40,620 nucleotides of DNA from NCBI GenBank assembly GCA_963923035.1, contig CAWUKT010000065.1, positions 1 to 40,620 on the forward strand, read 5' to 3'. The DNA is from CAWUKT01 sp963923035 (GTDB taxonomy: Bacteria; Bacteroidota; Bacteroidia; J057; JADKCL01). A program made the translations under genes and the position numbers. Positions 15,440 to 23,954 of this stretch are shown here, piece after piece (within the stretch, counting starts at the first letter, position 1; each line of letters begins with the position of its first letter). The notes under the pieces are model-generated. The model was given only the letters and a program-made list of their open reading frames with translations, ran no database searches and had not been told where the DNA came from.

Positions 15440-16747
15440 TTATTCAATGAAATCTCCGGTATTGCTCATGGTGCTTTCGAACCAATCCTTGATCCGGTAG
15501 ATAAAGCTGGTTTGCGGCTTTTCCTTGCCTGCGTTGTCCTTGCGACGGCGGCGAATGACTTCTTCTTCGACGACATTCTCGGTGCCGTCGTAGGTAGAGG
15601 TATTGAGGCCGTTGATCACGAGGCCAGCGCCTGTGGCGTACATCGGGCTGTTGATTTCGTCCACGAGGCCGCTGGCGAGGTGTTCCGCCGGCAAGCCCAG
15701 ACGGGTGTCGATGCCCGTGATGAACTCGATCAATTGCTTGGTATGGGCCAACATGGAGCCACCGCCGGTGACGACGATGCCACCTACGAGCTTTTTCTCG
15801 TAGCCACTGTGCTTGATTTCCGCCGCTACGAATTCGATGATCTCCTCCATCCGGCTTTGGATGATCTGGGCCAGGGTCTTCCGACGGATTTCCTTCGGTG
15901 CTCGTCCCTGAAGACCAGAAATGGTGATGATCTCGTCTTCTTTGATTTCGGTGGCGAGGGAGGAACCAAACCGCAACTTGAGCAATTCAGCCTGGCGACG
16001 CATCACCTGGCAGCCTTGCTTGATGTCTTCGGTGACAATGTTGCCGCCGAAGGGGATCACCGCCGTATGGCGGATGATATTGTCTTCGAAAATCGCCAGG
16101 TCGGTGGTACCACCACCAATGTCCACGAGGCAAACGCCCGCTTCCATTTCTTCATCGGTGAGGACAGATGCCGATGAAGCGAGGGGTTCGAGGACCAATT
16201 CCCGGGCTTCCAGGCCAGCTTTCCGCACACACTTGTAGATGTTGTTGGCGGCAGTGGTTTGGCCGGTGACGATGTGGAAGTTGCCTTCCAGGCGTACGCC
16301 TGACATGCCGACCGGATCTTTGATGCCGACCTGGTTGTCGACGGTATACTCCTGCGGCAAGACGTGGATGATCTCGGTGCCGGGAGGCGTCGCGATTTTG
16401 AACATATCGTCGTGCAGGCGCTTGACGTCGGTCGTGCTGATCTCCAGGTCAGGATTGTTCAGGGTGATGATGCCCTTGTGCTGCATCGAGCGGATATGCT
16501 CGCCTGCAATCCCAACGTGGACCACGTTGATGTCGACGCCAGATTGCTTTTCGGCTTCGGTGACAGCCTTACGAATGGCTTCCACGGTCTTGTCGATGTT
16601 CACCACCACGCCCCGGCTGACCCCATCCGACTCGGCTTTTCCAAAGCCCAGGATGTTGACCTTCCCGAATTCATTTTTCTTACCGACAATGGCACACACC
16701 TTCGTGGTACCAATGTCCAATCCTACGACGATTTTTTCAGTGCTCAT
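15440..16747 (-). CDS. ftsA: Cell division protein FtsA
   Basis: Actin-like ATPase (435 residues) that tethers FtsZ to the membrane. The phosphate-1 loop is GLDIGTTKVCAIVG (about 9-22), phosphate 2 is CLVDIGGGTTDLAIF, and the adenosine motif is GGIVVTGGGSMLA. A C-terminal amphipathic helix (FIYRIKDWFESTM) follows a basic linker (RRRRKDNAGKEK) and provides the membrane anchor. It lies between ftsQ and ftsZ, 83 bp from ftsZ. Confidence 0.97.
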   Translation of the reverse strand: MSTEKIVVGLDIGTTKVCAIVGKKNEFGKVNILGFGKAESDGVSRGVVVNIDKTVEAIRKAVTEAEKQSGVDINVVHVGIAGEHIRSMQHKGIITLNNPDLEISTTDVKRLHDDMFKIATPPGTEIIHVLPQEYTVDNQVGIKDPVGMSGVRLEGNFHIVTGQTTAANNIYKCVRKAGLEARELVLEPLASSASVLTDEEMEAGVCLVDIGGGTTDLAIFEDNIIRHTAVIPFGGNIVTEDIKQGCQVMRRQAELLKLRFGSSLATEIKEDEIITISGLQGRAPKEIRRKTLAQIIQSRMEEIIEFVAAEIKHSGYEKKLVGGIVVTGGGSMLAHTKQLIEFITGIDTRLGLPAEHLASGLVDEINSPMYATGAGLVINGLNTSTYDGTENVVEEEVIRRRRKDNAGKEKPQTSFIYRIKDWFESTMSNTGDFIE

Positions 16748-16808
16748 TTTGGTCCTCGTTTTGTCTTATTCTTTGTCCGCTTTCCCCTCTCAGGTCCGGC
16801 GGGTAGTT

Positions 16809-17573
16809 TCATTTTTTCTGGGCCACAACCTGACCCTTGTATTTTAAGCTGACCTGCTGGTACTTCTCCCAACCGATCTTGTTCAATACCTTTTCGTAAA
16901 AGAGCTTCAGGTTCGAAAACTTCTGCTCAATGCGAACGGGCGGTCCGAATTCCACCACAATGTCGCCCACTTCCGGGTGGAGGATCAGGTCGCCATCGGC
17001 TTCCAGCACCACCTCCGAAAATTGGACGCGCCAGTAGTCATCCTGATCGATGAACTGGAGGAACTCCTGGATTTCGGACAATTGAGGGTTGGCAAAAGAG
17101 TCCCGGGGCAAAAGGGGCTCGTATTCCAATCCTCGGACCAGGAGGGTATTGGCGGCGTAGTTGGTGGACAAATCCAGCTTCTGAAAGGACTTGTCCAGGT
17201 AAAAGCCGCTGCCGTCTTCGAACATGATGCGGGCCAGGGGCTTCCGCAGTTCCAATTCGACGACCAGATCACCGGTCAATTCGGCATAGGCTTCAACCTC
17301 CTTGACATAAGGATTTCCCGCCAGGGCCGCTTCGATCTCCGCGATTTTCAACTCGCCGCGGGGAATTTCCGACAAGGGTCGGCCATGCACCTCGCGCACC
17401 ACTTCTTCCAGGTCTTTTTTCTGGAGAAAGTGATTGTTCTCCTCATTGCGAAGTTCGGGACGAAAATCACTGACGGGCAGTGATTTTTGCCGGGCTACAC
17501 CAAGACCGACAATCGTCCACGCCACCACAATGACACCCAGGTAGATCGCTATTTTCCGAATCGCTTTTTTCAT
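16809..17573 (-). CDS. ftsQ: FtsQ-like divisome protein
   Basis: A 254-residue bitopic protein: a short cytoplasmic basic stretch, one membrane helix (about 8-26, IAIYLGVIVVAWTIVGLGV) and a periplasmic part with a divergent POTRA (LEEVVREVHGRPLSEIPRGELKIAEIEAALAGNPYVKEVEAYAELTGDLVVELELRKP) followed by the FtsQ beta domain. It recruits FtsL and FtsB in the known model. No ftsB is seen in the operon. It is 1 bp from murC. The identity rests on topology, POTRA pattern and position. Confidence 0.88.
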   Translation of the reverse strand: MKKAIRKIAIYLGVIVVAWTIVGLGVARQKSLPVSDFRPELRNEENNHFLQKKDLEEVVREVHGRPLSEIPRGELKIAEIEAALAGNPYVKEVEAYAELTGDLVVELELRKPLARIMFEDGSGFYLDKSFQKLDLSTNYAANTLLVRGLEYEPLLPRDSFANPQLSEIQEFLQFIDQDDYWRVQFSEVVLEADGDLILHPEVGDIVVEFGPPVRIEQKFSNLKLFYEKVLNKIGWEKYQQVSLKYKGQVVAQKK

Positions 17574-17574
17574 A

Positions 17575-18930
17575 TCACCAGGCTTTCACCTCCTCCACGA
17601 CGTTTGCGACCTGCGTATCGATGTCCCCCGCCCCAATGGTCATCACCAAGGCGGGTGTGGTGCGGAACGCCTTCAATTGTTCTACGATTTCATCGCGCTT
17701 GCACCGGACCTTCTTTTCCACTTCCAAACGCTCAAAAATCAATTCACTGGACACTCCCGGAATGGGTTCCTCCCGCGCGGGGTAGATGTCCACCAAAATG
17801 ACCTCGTCCGCAATGGACAGCGCATCGGCGAATCCCTCGTGGAAATCCTGGGTCCGGCTGTACAGGTGGGGCTGGAAAATGGCAATAATCTTCCGGTCCT
17901 GACCGTACTGGCTCCGAACCGCCGACAATACCGCCCGAATTTCTTCGGGATGGTGGGCGTAATCGTCAATGACGACGACTTTCTCGGATTGCAGACGCTC
18001 TTCAAAGCGCCGCTTCACCCCTTTCGCCGATTGGAGAACTTCCCGCAGGGTATCCCCGGAAAGCCCCAGAATCTGCCCGATGTACAACGCCGCCAACGCA
18101 TTCTCCAGGTTGTATTTCCCGGGGAAATTGAGGGCGAAATCGGAAGCATGGCCTTCAGGAAAATGAAAATCGAACTTCATTTCCCGGGCTTCCTGCTGGG
18201 CATTGGCCGCGTGGACCGCACCTTCGGTGGCTCCGTAGTCCAGGACGCGCACCCCTTCCAGGTCCATGCGCGGCAATTGGGACTGCACCAGGAGGGTTCC
18301 TCCGGGCTTGACCCGGTGCGCGAATTCCCGGAAGGTCTGACGCAACTCCTCGGGAGTTCCGTAGATGTCCAGGTGATCGGGGTCCATACTGGTAATCACC
18401 GCGATTTCGGGGGTGAGGTGAAGGAAAGAACGGTCGAACTCGTCTGCTTCGACGACCATCCAATCGGATTCGCCGTAGACGAAATTCGTATTGAAATTGC
18501 GGCTGATGCCGCCAATGAATGCCGTCACGTCGATGCCGCCCTGCTTGAGCAGGTAGGTCACGAGGCCCGTCGTCGTCGTCTTGCCGTGCGTCCCCGCAAT
18601 GGCAATGGTCCGGTAGCTCCGGGACAGCAGTCCGAGGAACTCGGCGCGCTTCATGAGCGGCAATTGCCGCTCGCGGACCGCCACCAGCTCGGCGTGCGTG
18701 GCCGGGACGGCGGGCGTGTAGATCACCAGATCTACCCCGTCGAGCTTCGTGACATCGGCTTCGTAGTAGACCTCAATCCCTTCGTCTTGCAAGCGGCCGG
18801 TCAGGACCGTAGCCGTACGGTCATAGCCCGTCACCCGAATCCCCTTGAAATGGAGGAAGCGAGCAATGGCGCTCATGCCGATGCCGCCAATGCCGATGAA
18901 GTGGACGCTATGGAGGTCTTCCAGTTTCAT
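17575..18930 (-). CDS. murC: UDP-N-acetylmuramate-L-alanine ligase
   Basis: Cytoplasmic Mur ligase adding L-Ala to UDP-MurNAc (451 residues). The N-terminal FIGIGGIGMSAIARFL binds UDP, the ATP loop is GTHGKTTTTGLV, the catalytic region is ITSMDPDHLDIYG, and the C-terminal domain carries IDDYAHHPEEI and FQPHLYSRTQDF. Its ATG overlaps the murG stop by 4 bp. The next gene, ftsQ, follows after 1 bp. No murB or ddl follows, unlike the E. coli order. Confidence 0.97.
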   Translation of the reverse strand: MKLEDLHSVHFIGIGGIGMSAIARFLHFKGIRVTGYDRTATVLTGRLQDEGIEVYYEADVTKLDGVDLVIYTPAVPATHAELVAVRERQLPLMKRAEFLGLLSRSYRTIAIAGTHGKTTTTGLVTYLLKQGGIDVTAFIGGISRNFNTNFVYGESDWMVVEADEFDRSFLHLTPEIAVITSMDPDHLDIYGTPEELRQTFREFAHRVKPGGTLLVQSQLPRMDLEGVRVLDYGATEGAVHAANAQQEAREMKFDFHFPEGHASDFALNFPGKYNLENALAALYIGQILGLSGDTLREVLQSAKGVKRRFEERLQSEKVVVIDDYAHHPEEIRAVLSAVRSQYGQDRKIIAIFQPHLYSRTQDFHEGFADALSIADEVILVDIYPAREEPIPGVSSELIFERLEVEKKVRCKRDEIVEQLKAFRTTPALVMTIGAGDIDTQVANVVEEVKAW

Positions 18931-20045
18931 GTTTTATTCTCTTCCGCCCATTTCAGCACCTCCAGTGCAATTTCATTGGCGGAGTCGTGTTTTTTGATCG
19001 CTTGAATCCCGCGTTGCAGGTTGTGAAAGCGGTTTTTATCCCCCAGCACTTCGATGACTGTGGGAACCAATTGCTCCAGGGCGTCGACATCCTTGACCAT
19101 GACCGCGGCGTTCTTGTCCACGAGGGACTGCGCGTTCTTGGTTTGGTGGTCTTCCGCCACATTCGGCGACGGCATGAGGACCGCCACTTTGTTGAGCATG
19201 ATCAGCTCGGAAATGGTCGATGCACCCGCCCGGGTCACGACCAGATCGGCCATCGCGTAGGCGCCGCCCATGTCTTCGATAAAAGGTGCCAATTTCAGGC
19301 CGGGATGCTGCCGGATACGGGGCTTCAGTTCCTCATAGTAGCGTTTGCCGCACTGCCACAAGATTTGGATGTCCGCCGCCAACAGCTTTTGGACGCCTTC
19401 TTCCCAGGCCTTGTTGACGGCGCGGGCCCCGAGGGATCCGCCCAGGCTCAGGACGATGGGCTTGTTGGGGTTGAAGCGGTAGTGCTTGATGGCTTTTTCC
19501 CGCTCCCCTGTTTTCAAAGAGCCACGGACAGGGTTTCCGGTCACCCGGGTCTTGTCCGCGTATTTTTCAAAGTGCTTCACCGCCCCTTCCAGGCCACACA
19601 GGATGGCCTTGGCGTGGGGAGCGAGCCACTGGTTGGTCTTGCCGGGGAGCGCGTTCTGCTCCGTGACGATGAGGGGAACCCCCAATTTCGCTGCGGCCCG
19701 GCCGACCGGGCCACTCGCGTATCCGCCGACGCCGACGACGGCGTCGGGCTGAAAGTCCTTGACGATTTTCCGGGCCTGCTGAAGCGAAGCGAAGAGCTTG
19801 AACGGGAAGGCCAGGTTCTTCAGGATATTCCGGAAGGTCAGGCGGCGCATGATCCCGCTGATGGTCACCCCTTCGATGGTATAGCCATGCTTGGGAACCA
19901 CGGTCATTTCCATACCTCCATTTGCCCCCACAAACAGCAACTCGATATCCGGTCGCAGCCGCTTCAATTCATTCGCAATGGAGATCGCCGGGAAGATATG
20001 TCCTCCGGTACCGCCTCCGGTGATGATGACTTTCGTTTGACTCAT
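18927..20045 (-). CDS. murG: UDP-GlcNAc:lipid I transferase MurG
   Basis: Membrane-associated GT28 glycosyltransferase that makes lipid II (372 residues). The N-terminal GGGTGGHIFPAISIA G-loop, the VGVGGYASGP loop and the C-terminal donor site (LGGSLGARAVN, TRAGASTISELIML) are standard. The frame remains open far upstream to 20714, but that part is antisense to ftsW. The ATG at 20045-20043 overlaps the ftsW stop (ATGA). Confidence 0.97.
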   Translation of the reverse strand: MSQTKVIITGGGTGGHIFPAISIANELKRLRPDIELLFVGANGGMEMTVVPKHGYTIEGVTISGIMRRLTFRNILKNLAFPFKLFASLQQARKIVKDFQPDAVVGVGGYASGPVGRAAAKLGVPLIVTEQNALPGKTNQWLAPHAKAILCGLEGAVKHFEKYADKTRVTGNPVRGSLKTGEREKAIKHYRFNPNKPIVLSLGGSLGARAVNKAWEEGVQKLLAADIQILWQCGKRYYEELKPRIRQHPGLKLAPFIEDMGGAYAMADLVVTRAGASTISELIMLNKVAVLMPSPNVAEDHQTKNAQSLVDKNAAVMVKDVDALEQLVPTVIEVLGDKNRFHNLQRGIQAIKKHDSANEIALEVLKWAEENKT

Positions 20046-21178
20046 GTTGCCAGCGCGCCTCCTAATTTTTTCTCCTCCAATGCCGTTCTGCTCACACTCA
20101 AAATCACGCCCAATGCAAATCCCGAGAACAGGATCGAGGTTCCCCCCATCGATAGCATCGGCAGTGGAAGTCCTGTCACCGGGAATATTCCCACGACGAC
20201 GCACATGTTCGCGAGGGCCTGGAACACCAACAGGAATGCCAATCCCGCCGCCAGCAAGGCCCCGAAGGTCTTGCTCATGGTCACAATTCCCACCGCTCGG
20301 AAGAGGAGTACGAGGTAGAGGAGCAATACAACAACTGCCCCCACAGTACCCATTTCCTCCGTGATCAATGCGTAAATCATGTCCGACGTGCCGTTCGCGA
20401 GGTAGCTCCGTTGGGTCGATTTTCCCGGTCCCTTCCCTACTGCTCCCCCATTGGCCATGGCCGCGTAGGCTTGCTTGACCTGGGGTTCGGGCTGGTAATT
20501 CGGGTCGGTCCAGCTGGCATAGTAATCCTGCCAGCGGTGCTGCCAGGTCGCCGCCCGGTCCGATACCTGAAAGAGGAGGAGCAGAGAAATGATCCCCACA
20601 CCGACCAAGCCTCCGAGGTATTTCAGCGAAACACCGGCCACAAACAGCATGACCAGGGCCGTCGCAAACAGCAACGAAGCGGTACTCAGGTCCTGAGGCG
20701 CGATCAACAAGCAAATGAGCGTAATCCAGAACATCGCGGGCAAAAAACCCTTGCGGAAGTCCCGGATCACCTCTTGCTTTTGGGTCAGGATTTTCGCCAG
20801 GTAAATCATCAGGGAGACCTTGGCCATGTCAGACGGCTGGAAGGAAATGCCCCCAATGCTGATCCAGCGCGCGGCATCGTACTTTTCTTCCCCTAAGAAC
20901 AATGTGAATACGAGGACGGGGATGGTCAGGTAGAGGAAAATGTCGCTGAATCGGGCAAAAATCCGGTAGTCGAAGCGGTGCACCACGTACATGACGAGGA
21001 AACCGGCTGCGAGGAGGAGGAAGTGTTTGAGCAAATAGTATTCGGAAGAATGGTACTTGGCGAGCACGGGAGATCCAGCTCCGGTGTACACGCCGAGCAA
21101 ACTGACCATAGCGATCAGGAAGACCACCAGCCAGATGATCTTGTCGCCCTGAATTCTATGGAGAATGAAGTTTAACAT
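20042..21178 (-). CDS. ftsW: Lipid II polymerase FtsW (SEDS family)
   Basis: SEDS glycosyltransferase with about ten membrane helices (378 residues). Key motifs are ISIGGISFQPSDMAKVSLMIYLA, LIAPQDLSTASLL, GGAVGKGPGKSTQRSYLANGTSDMIYALITEEMG (including the catalytic-type Asp) and the C-terminal GLPLPMLSMGGTSILFSGFALGVILSVSR. It works with the class B PBP of the same operon. RodA is a similar protein, but the position between murD and murG fixes FtsW. The spacing to murD is 22 bp. Confidence 0.95.
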   Translation of the reverse strand: MLNFILHRIQGDKIIWLVVFLIAMVSLLGVYTGAGSPVLAKYHSSEYYLLKHFLLLAAGFLVMYVVHRFDYRIFARFSDIFLYLTIPVLVFTLFLGEEKYDAARWISIGGISFQPSDMAKVSLMIYLAKILTQKQEVIRDFRKGFLPAMFWITLICLLIAPQDLSTASLLFATALVMLFVAGVSLKYLGGLVGVGIISLLLLFQVSDRAATWQHRWQDYYASWTDPNYQPEPQVKQAYAAMANGGAVGKGPGKSTQRSYLANGTSDMIYALITEEMGTVGAVVVLLLYLVLLFRAVGIVTMSKTFGALLAAGLAFLLVFQALANMCVVVGIFPVTGLPLPMLSMGGTSILFSGFALGVILSVSRTALEEKKLGGALAT

Positions 21179-21200
21179 GCTTCCAAATTGCGTCTATCGC

Positions 21201-22532
21201 TTATAGTTGTTTGACGATGGCCTTGAATTGGCGGCCACGTTCTTCGTAGTTGTCGAACAGGTCGAAGCTGGCGCAGGCGGGGCTGAGCAGCACACTGTCG
21301 CCGTCGTCGGCGAGGTGGTAGCCCATCTTGACGGCCTCGTCCATGCTCTTGGTGTTCACGATCATGTCCACCTTCCGGCTAAACGCCTGGTGGATCTTCA
21401 GGACATCCTCACCCAAGGCGACGATGTACTTGACCTTTTTCTCCACCAAGGGCATCAACAGGCTGTAATCATTGCCCTTGTCGATGCCGCCGGCGATCCA
21501 GATGATCGGCCGGTTGATGCTTTCAAGGGCGTACCAGGAACTGTTAACGTTGGTGGCCTTGGAATCGTTGATGAATTCCACCCCGCGGACATTGGCCACC
21601 TTCTCGAGGCGGTGTTCCAGTCCTTCAAAGTCGCTGAACGCTTCCCGGATATTGGACTTGCGCAGCCCAAGAATACGTCCGGAAATGGCCGCGGCCATTG
21701 AATTGTACATGTTGTGACGCCCCTGAAGGGTCATCGATTCGATTGAGAAGGCCGTACTGTCCAAGTTCATCGTGAGCTGTATTGCTTCGTTTTCTACCCA
21801 GGCGACAGCTTCCCCGCGGGGTTCGTAGCTGAAGCCATAAAGTTTGGCTTTGAGATTGTATTCCGGGAGGAGTTCCATCGTCACTGCGTCGTCCATGCAG
21901 TAGATGAGGTGATCGTCCTCCGTCTGGTTTTCAGTAATCCGGAACTTCGCCTGGGCATAGCGCCGGAATTCATAGTTGTATCGGTCCAGGTGGTCCTCGG
22001 TGATGTTGGTCAGGACCGCAATGTGCGGCCGAAAATCAACGATGTCATCGAGTTGGAAACTGCTGACCTCGACCACGTAGTGGTCGTGGGGGTCCGTGGC
22101 CACGGCGCGGGCGAAACTATCGCCGATGTTGCCGACCAGGGCCGCATGGAGTCCGCCTTTGCGGAACACGTGGTGGATCAGCTTCGCGACCGTCGATTTG
22201 CCGTTGCTACCCGTCACGGCCACGATGTGGCTGTCGGTATGCCGGAAGGCAAATTCCACTTCGCTGATCAGCTCGGTTCTTGTTTCCCGAATCCGCTTCA
22301 CAATCGGCGCTTTTTCAGGAATCCCCGGGCTTTTCACCACCAAATCAGCTTCCAGTATCTTGGCCTCGGTATGGCCTCCTTCTTCAAAATCGATCCCCGC
22401 CTGCTCCAATTCGCTTTTGAAATCAGCGCGAATCGTTCCGTAGTCGGAGACCCAGAGTTCGTAGCCTTTTTGTTGAGCCAGGAGGGCCGCTCCGACCCCA
22501 CTTTCCCCGGCTCCAAGTACCGCTACCCGCAT
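21201..22532 (-). CDS. murD: UDP-MurNAc-L-alanine:D-glutamate ligase
   Basis: Mur ligase adding D-Glu (443 residues). Features are the N-terminal VAVLGAGESGVGAALLAQ, the ATP loop VTGSNGKSTVAKLIH, the NITEDHLDRY catalytic segment and NDSKATNVNSSWYALES in the C-terminal half. It ends with the typical LLSPACASFDLFDNYEERGRQF. It abuts mraY with no gap and precedes ftsW by 22 bp. Confidence 0.97.
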   Translation of the reverse strand: MRVAVLGAGESGVGAALLAQQKGYELWVSDYGTIRADFKSELEQAGIDFEEGGHTEAKILEADLVVKSPGIPEKAPIVKRIRETRTELISEVEFAFRHTDSHIVAVTGSNGKSTVAKLIHHVFRKGGLHAALVGNIGDSFARAVATDPHDHYVVEVSSFQLDDIVDFRPHIAVLTNITEDHLDRYNYEFRRYAQAKFRITENQTEDDHLIYCMDDAVTMELLPEYNLKAKLYGFSYEPRGEAVAWVENEAIQLTMNLDSTAFSIESMTLQGRHNMYNSMAAAISGRILGLRKSNIREAFSDFEGLEHRLEKVANVRGVEFINDSKATNVNSSWYALESINRPIIWIAGGIDKGNDYSLLMPLVEKKVKYIVALGEDVLKIHQAFSRKVDMIVNTKSMDEAVKMGYHLADDGDSVLLSPACASFDLFDNYEERGRQFKAIVKQL

Positions 22533-23954
22533 TTAGCGCAGCTTCAGGGTAATAAAGGCCAGTACCGCCAGCAAAATGGCCACGATCCAGAAGCGCACCA
22601 CGATCTTGATCTCGTGCATGCCTTTCTTCTCGTAGTGGTGGTGCAGCGGCGCCATCTTGAAGATTCGCCGGCCCTCACCGTACTTCCGCTTGGTGTACTT
22701 GAAATAGGAGACCTGAACGATCACTGAGAGCGATTCAATGAGGAAAATCCCACAGAAAATCGGAATCAGGAGTTCTTTTTTGACCATCATCGCCAGCACG
22801 CCAATGGCTCCGCCCAGCATCAATGACCCGGTATCGCCCATGAATACCTGGGCGGGGTGGGTATTGTACCAGAGGAAGCCTACGCAGGCCCCGATGAGGG
22901 CAGCGCAGTAAATCGTCAGCTCGGCAGCATTGGGGATGTAGCTGATGTTGAGATAGTCGGAAAAAATGACGTTGCCGGAGACATAGGCGAAAATGAGCAG
23001 GACGACGGCCGCTACGGCTGTGGTCCCGGCGGCCAACCCATCGAGTCCATCGGTGAGGTTGACGCCGTTCGACACGGCCGTCACGATGAAGATCACGATC
23101 AGCACATAGATCAATTTGCCTACTATTCCGCCGTCCTCTTCCCAAAAGGCCAACCTGGAATAATTGAACACATAACTTTTAAAGAACGGGACGTTGGTTT
23201 TCGTCTCGAAGCTCGGGTCGCGCTGTCCATTGAGCGCTTCCCAAACCGGCGCCAACTGGGCTTCCGGGACCTCGATCGTGAAAGGCAGGGTCCGAACAAT
23301 GCCGGCCGCGTCTTCCACCCGCCGCTCCACCTGGTAGGTTTGAGCAGTGGCAAAAGTGGTCAAGGTATCGTAGGCCTTGCCGTCTACCGCGATGAGACGA
23401 TCGCCTTTCTCGAACCCAACGGATTCGAGGTATTCATTCACCACGAGGGTGCCATTGTCATTGATCCGGCCTTCAGGACCGGAGAAATCGGGATGGAAGA
23501 CCATGGTAAAGCCGACAATGCAGCCCAGGCCCACTTGACCCACGATTTTGAATTTCCCCTTCAATCCCGCCTTGTTCTTCCGGAAGACCTTGATATAGTC
23601 GTCGGCAAAGCCAATCAGGAACATCCAGGCCGTCGCCAGCAGGATCAGAAGCACGTACGCGTTGCCGAGGTCCCCCCACAGCAGGGTGGGGATCATGATG
23701 GCCAGGAAGATGATGATACCGCCCATCGTCGGGGTTCCGGCCTTCTTCTTGTGGCTTTCCGGACCTTCTTTGCGAATGGTTTCCCCAATCAGCTTGCTGC
23801 GCAGGTAGTTGATGATGCGCTTGCCGATGAGGAGGGAAATGATGAGTGAAAAAATGATGGCCATGGCCGCCCGGAAGGACAGGTATTTAAACACGCCAAA
23901 GCCAGGGAGGTCCCCCGCCGCATCATTGAGCCATTCAAAAAAGGAGTACAACAT
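22533..23954 (-). CDS. mraY: Phospho-MurNAc-pentapeptide translocase with PDZ-like periplasmic insertion
   Basis: Forms lipid I on the inner membrane. The protein is 473 residues, against about 360 in E. coli. Family motifs are intact: PTMGGIIIFLA, FADDYIKV (D118-D119), NLTDGLDGLAAG (299-310), the HPAQVFMGDTGSLMLGG region and the MAPLHHHYEKKG loop (435-445). The extra length is one block, residues about 157-252, in the periplasmic loop between the fourth and fifth membrane helices, just before NVPFFKSY. It contains YLESVGFEKGDRLIAVDGK, which resembles the second half of a PDZ domain. Its ATG overlaps the murE stop by one base (TGATG), indicating coupling. Confidence 0.96.
   Translation of the reverse strand: MLYSFFEWLNDAAGDLPGFGVFKYLSFRAAMAIIFSLIISLLIGKRIINYLRSKLIGETIRKEGPESHKKKAGTPTMGGIIIFLAIMIPTLLWGDLGNAYVLLILLATAWMFLIGFADDYIKVFRKNKAGLKGKFKIVGQVGLGCIVGFTMVFHPDFSGPEGRINDNGTLVVNEYLESVGFEKGDRLIAVDGKAYDTLTTFATAQTYQVERRVEDAAGIVRTLPFTIEVPEAQLAPVWEALNGQRDPSFETKTNVPFFKSYVFNYSRLAFWEEDGGIVGKLIYVLIVIFIVTAVSNGVNLTDGLDGLAAGTTAVAAVVLLIFAYVSGNVIFSDYLNISYIPNAAELTIYCAALIGACVGFLWYNTHPAQVFMGDTGSLMLGGAIGVLAMMVKKELLIPIFCGIFLIESLSVIVQVSYFKYTKRKYGEGRRIFKMAPLHHHYEKKGMHEIKIVVRFWIVAILLAVLAFITLKLR

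Noticed and set aside
20046..20714. Upstream extension of the murG frame
   Set aside because: It overlaps ftsW in another frame; MurG begins at its GGGTGGH region just after the ATG at 20045.
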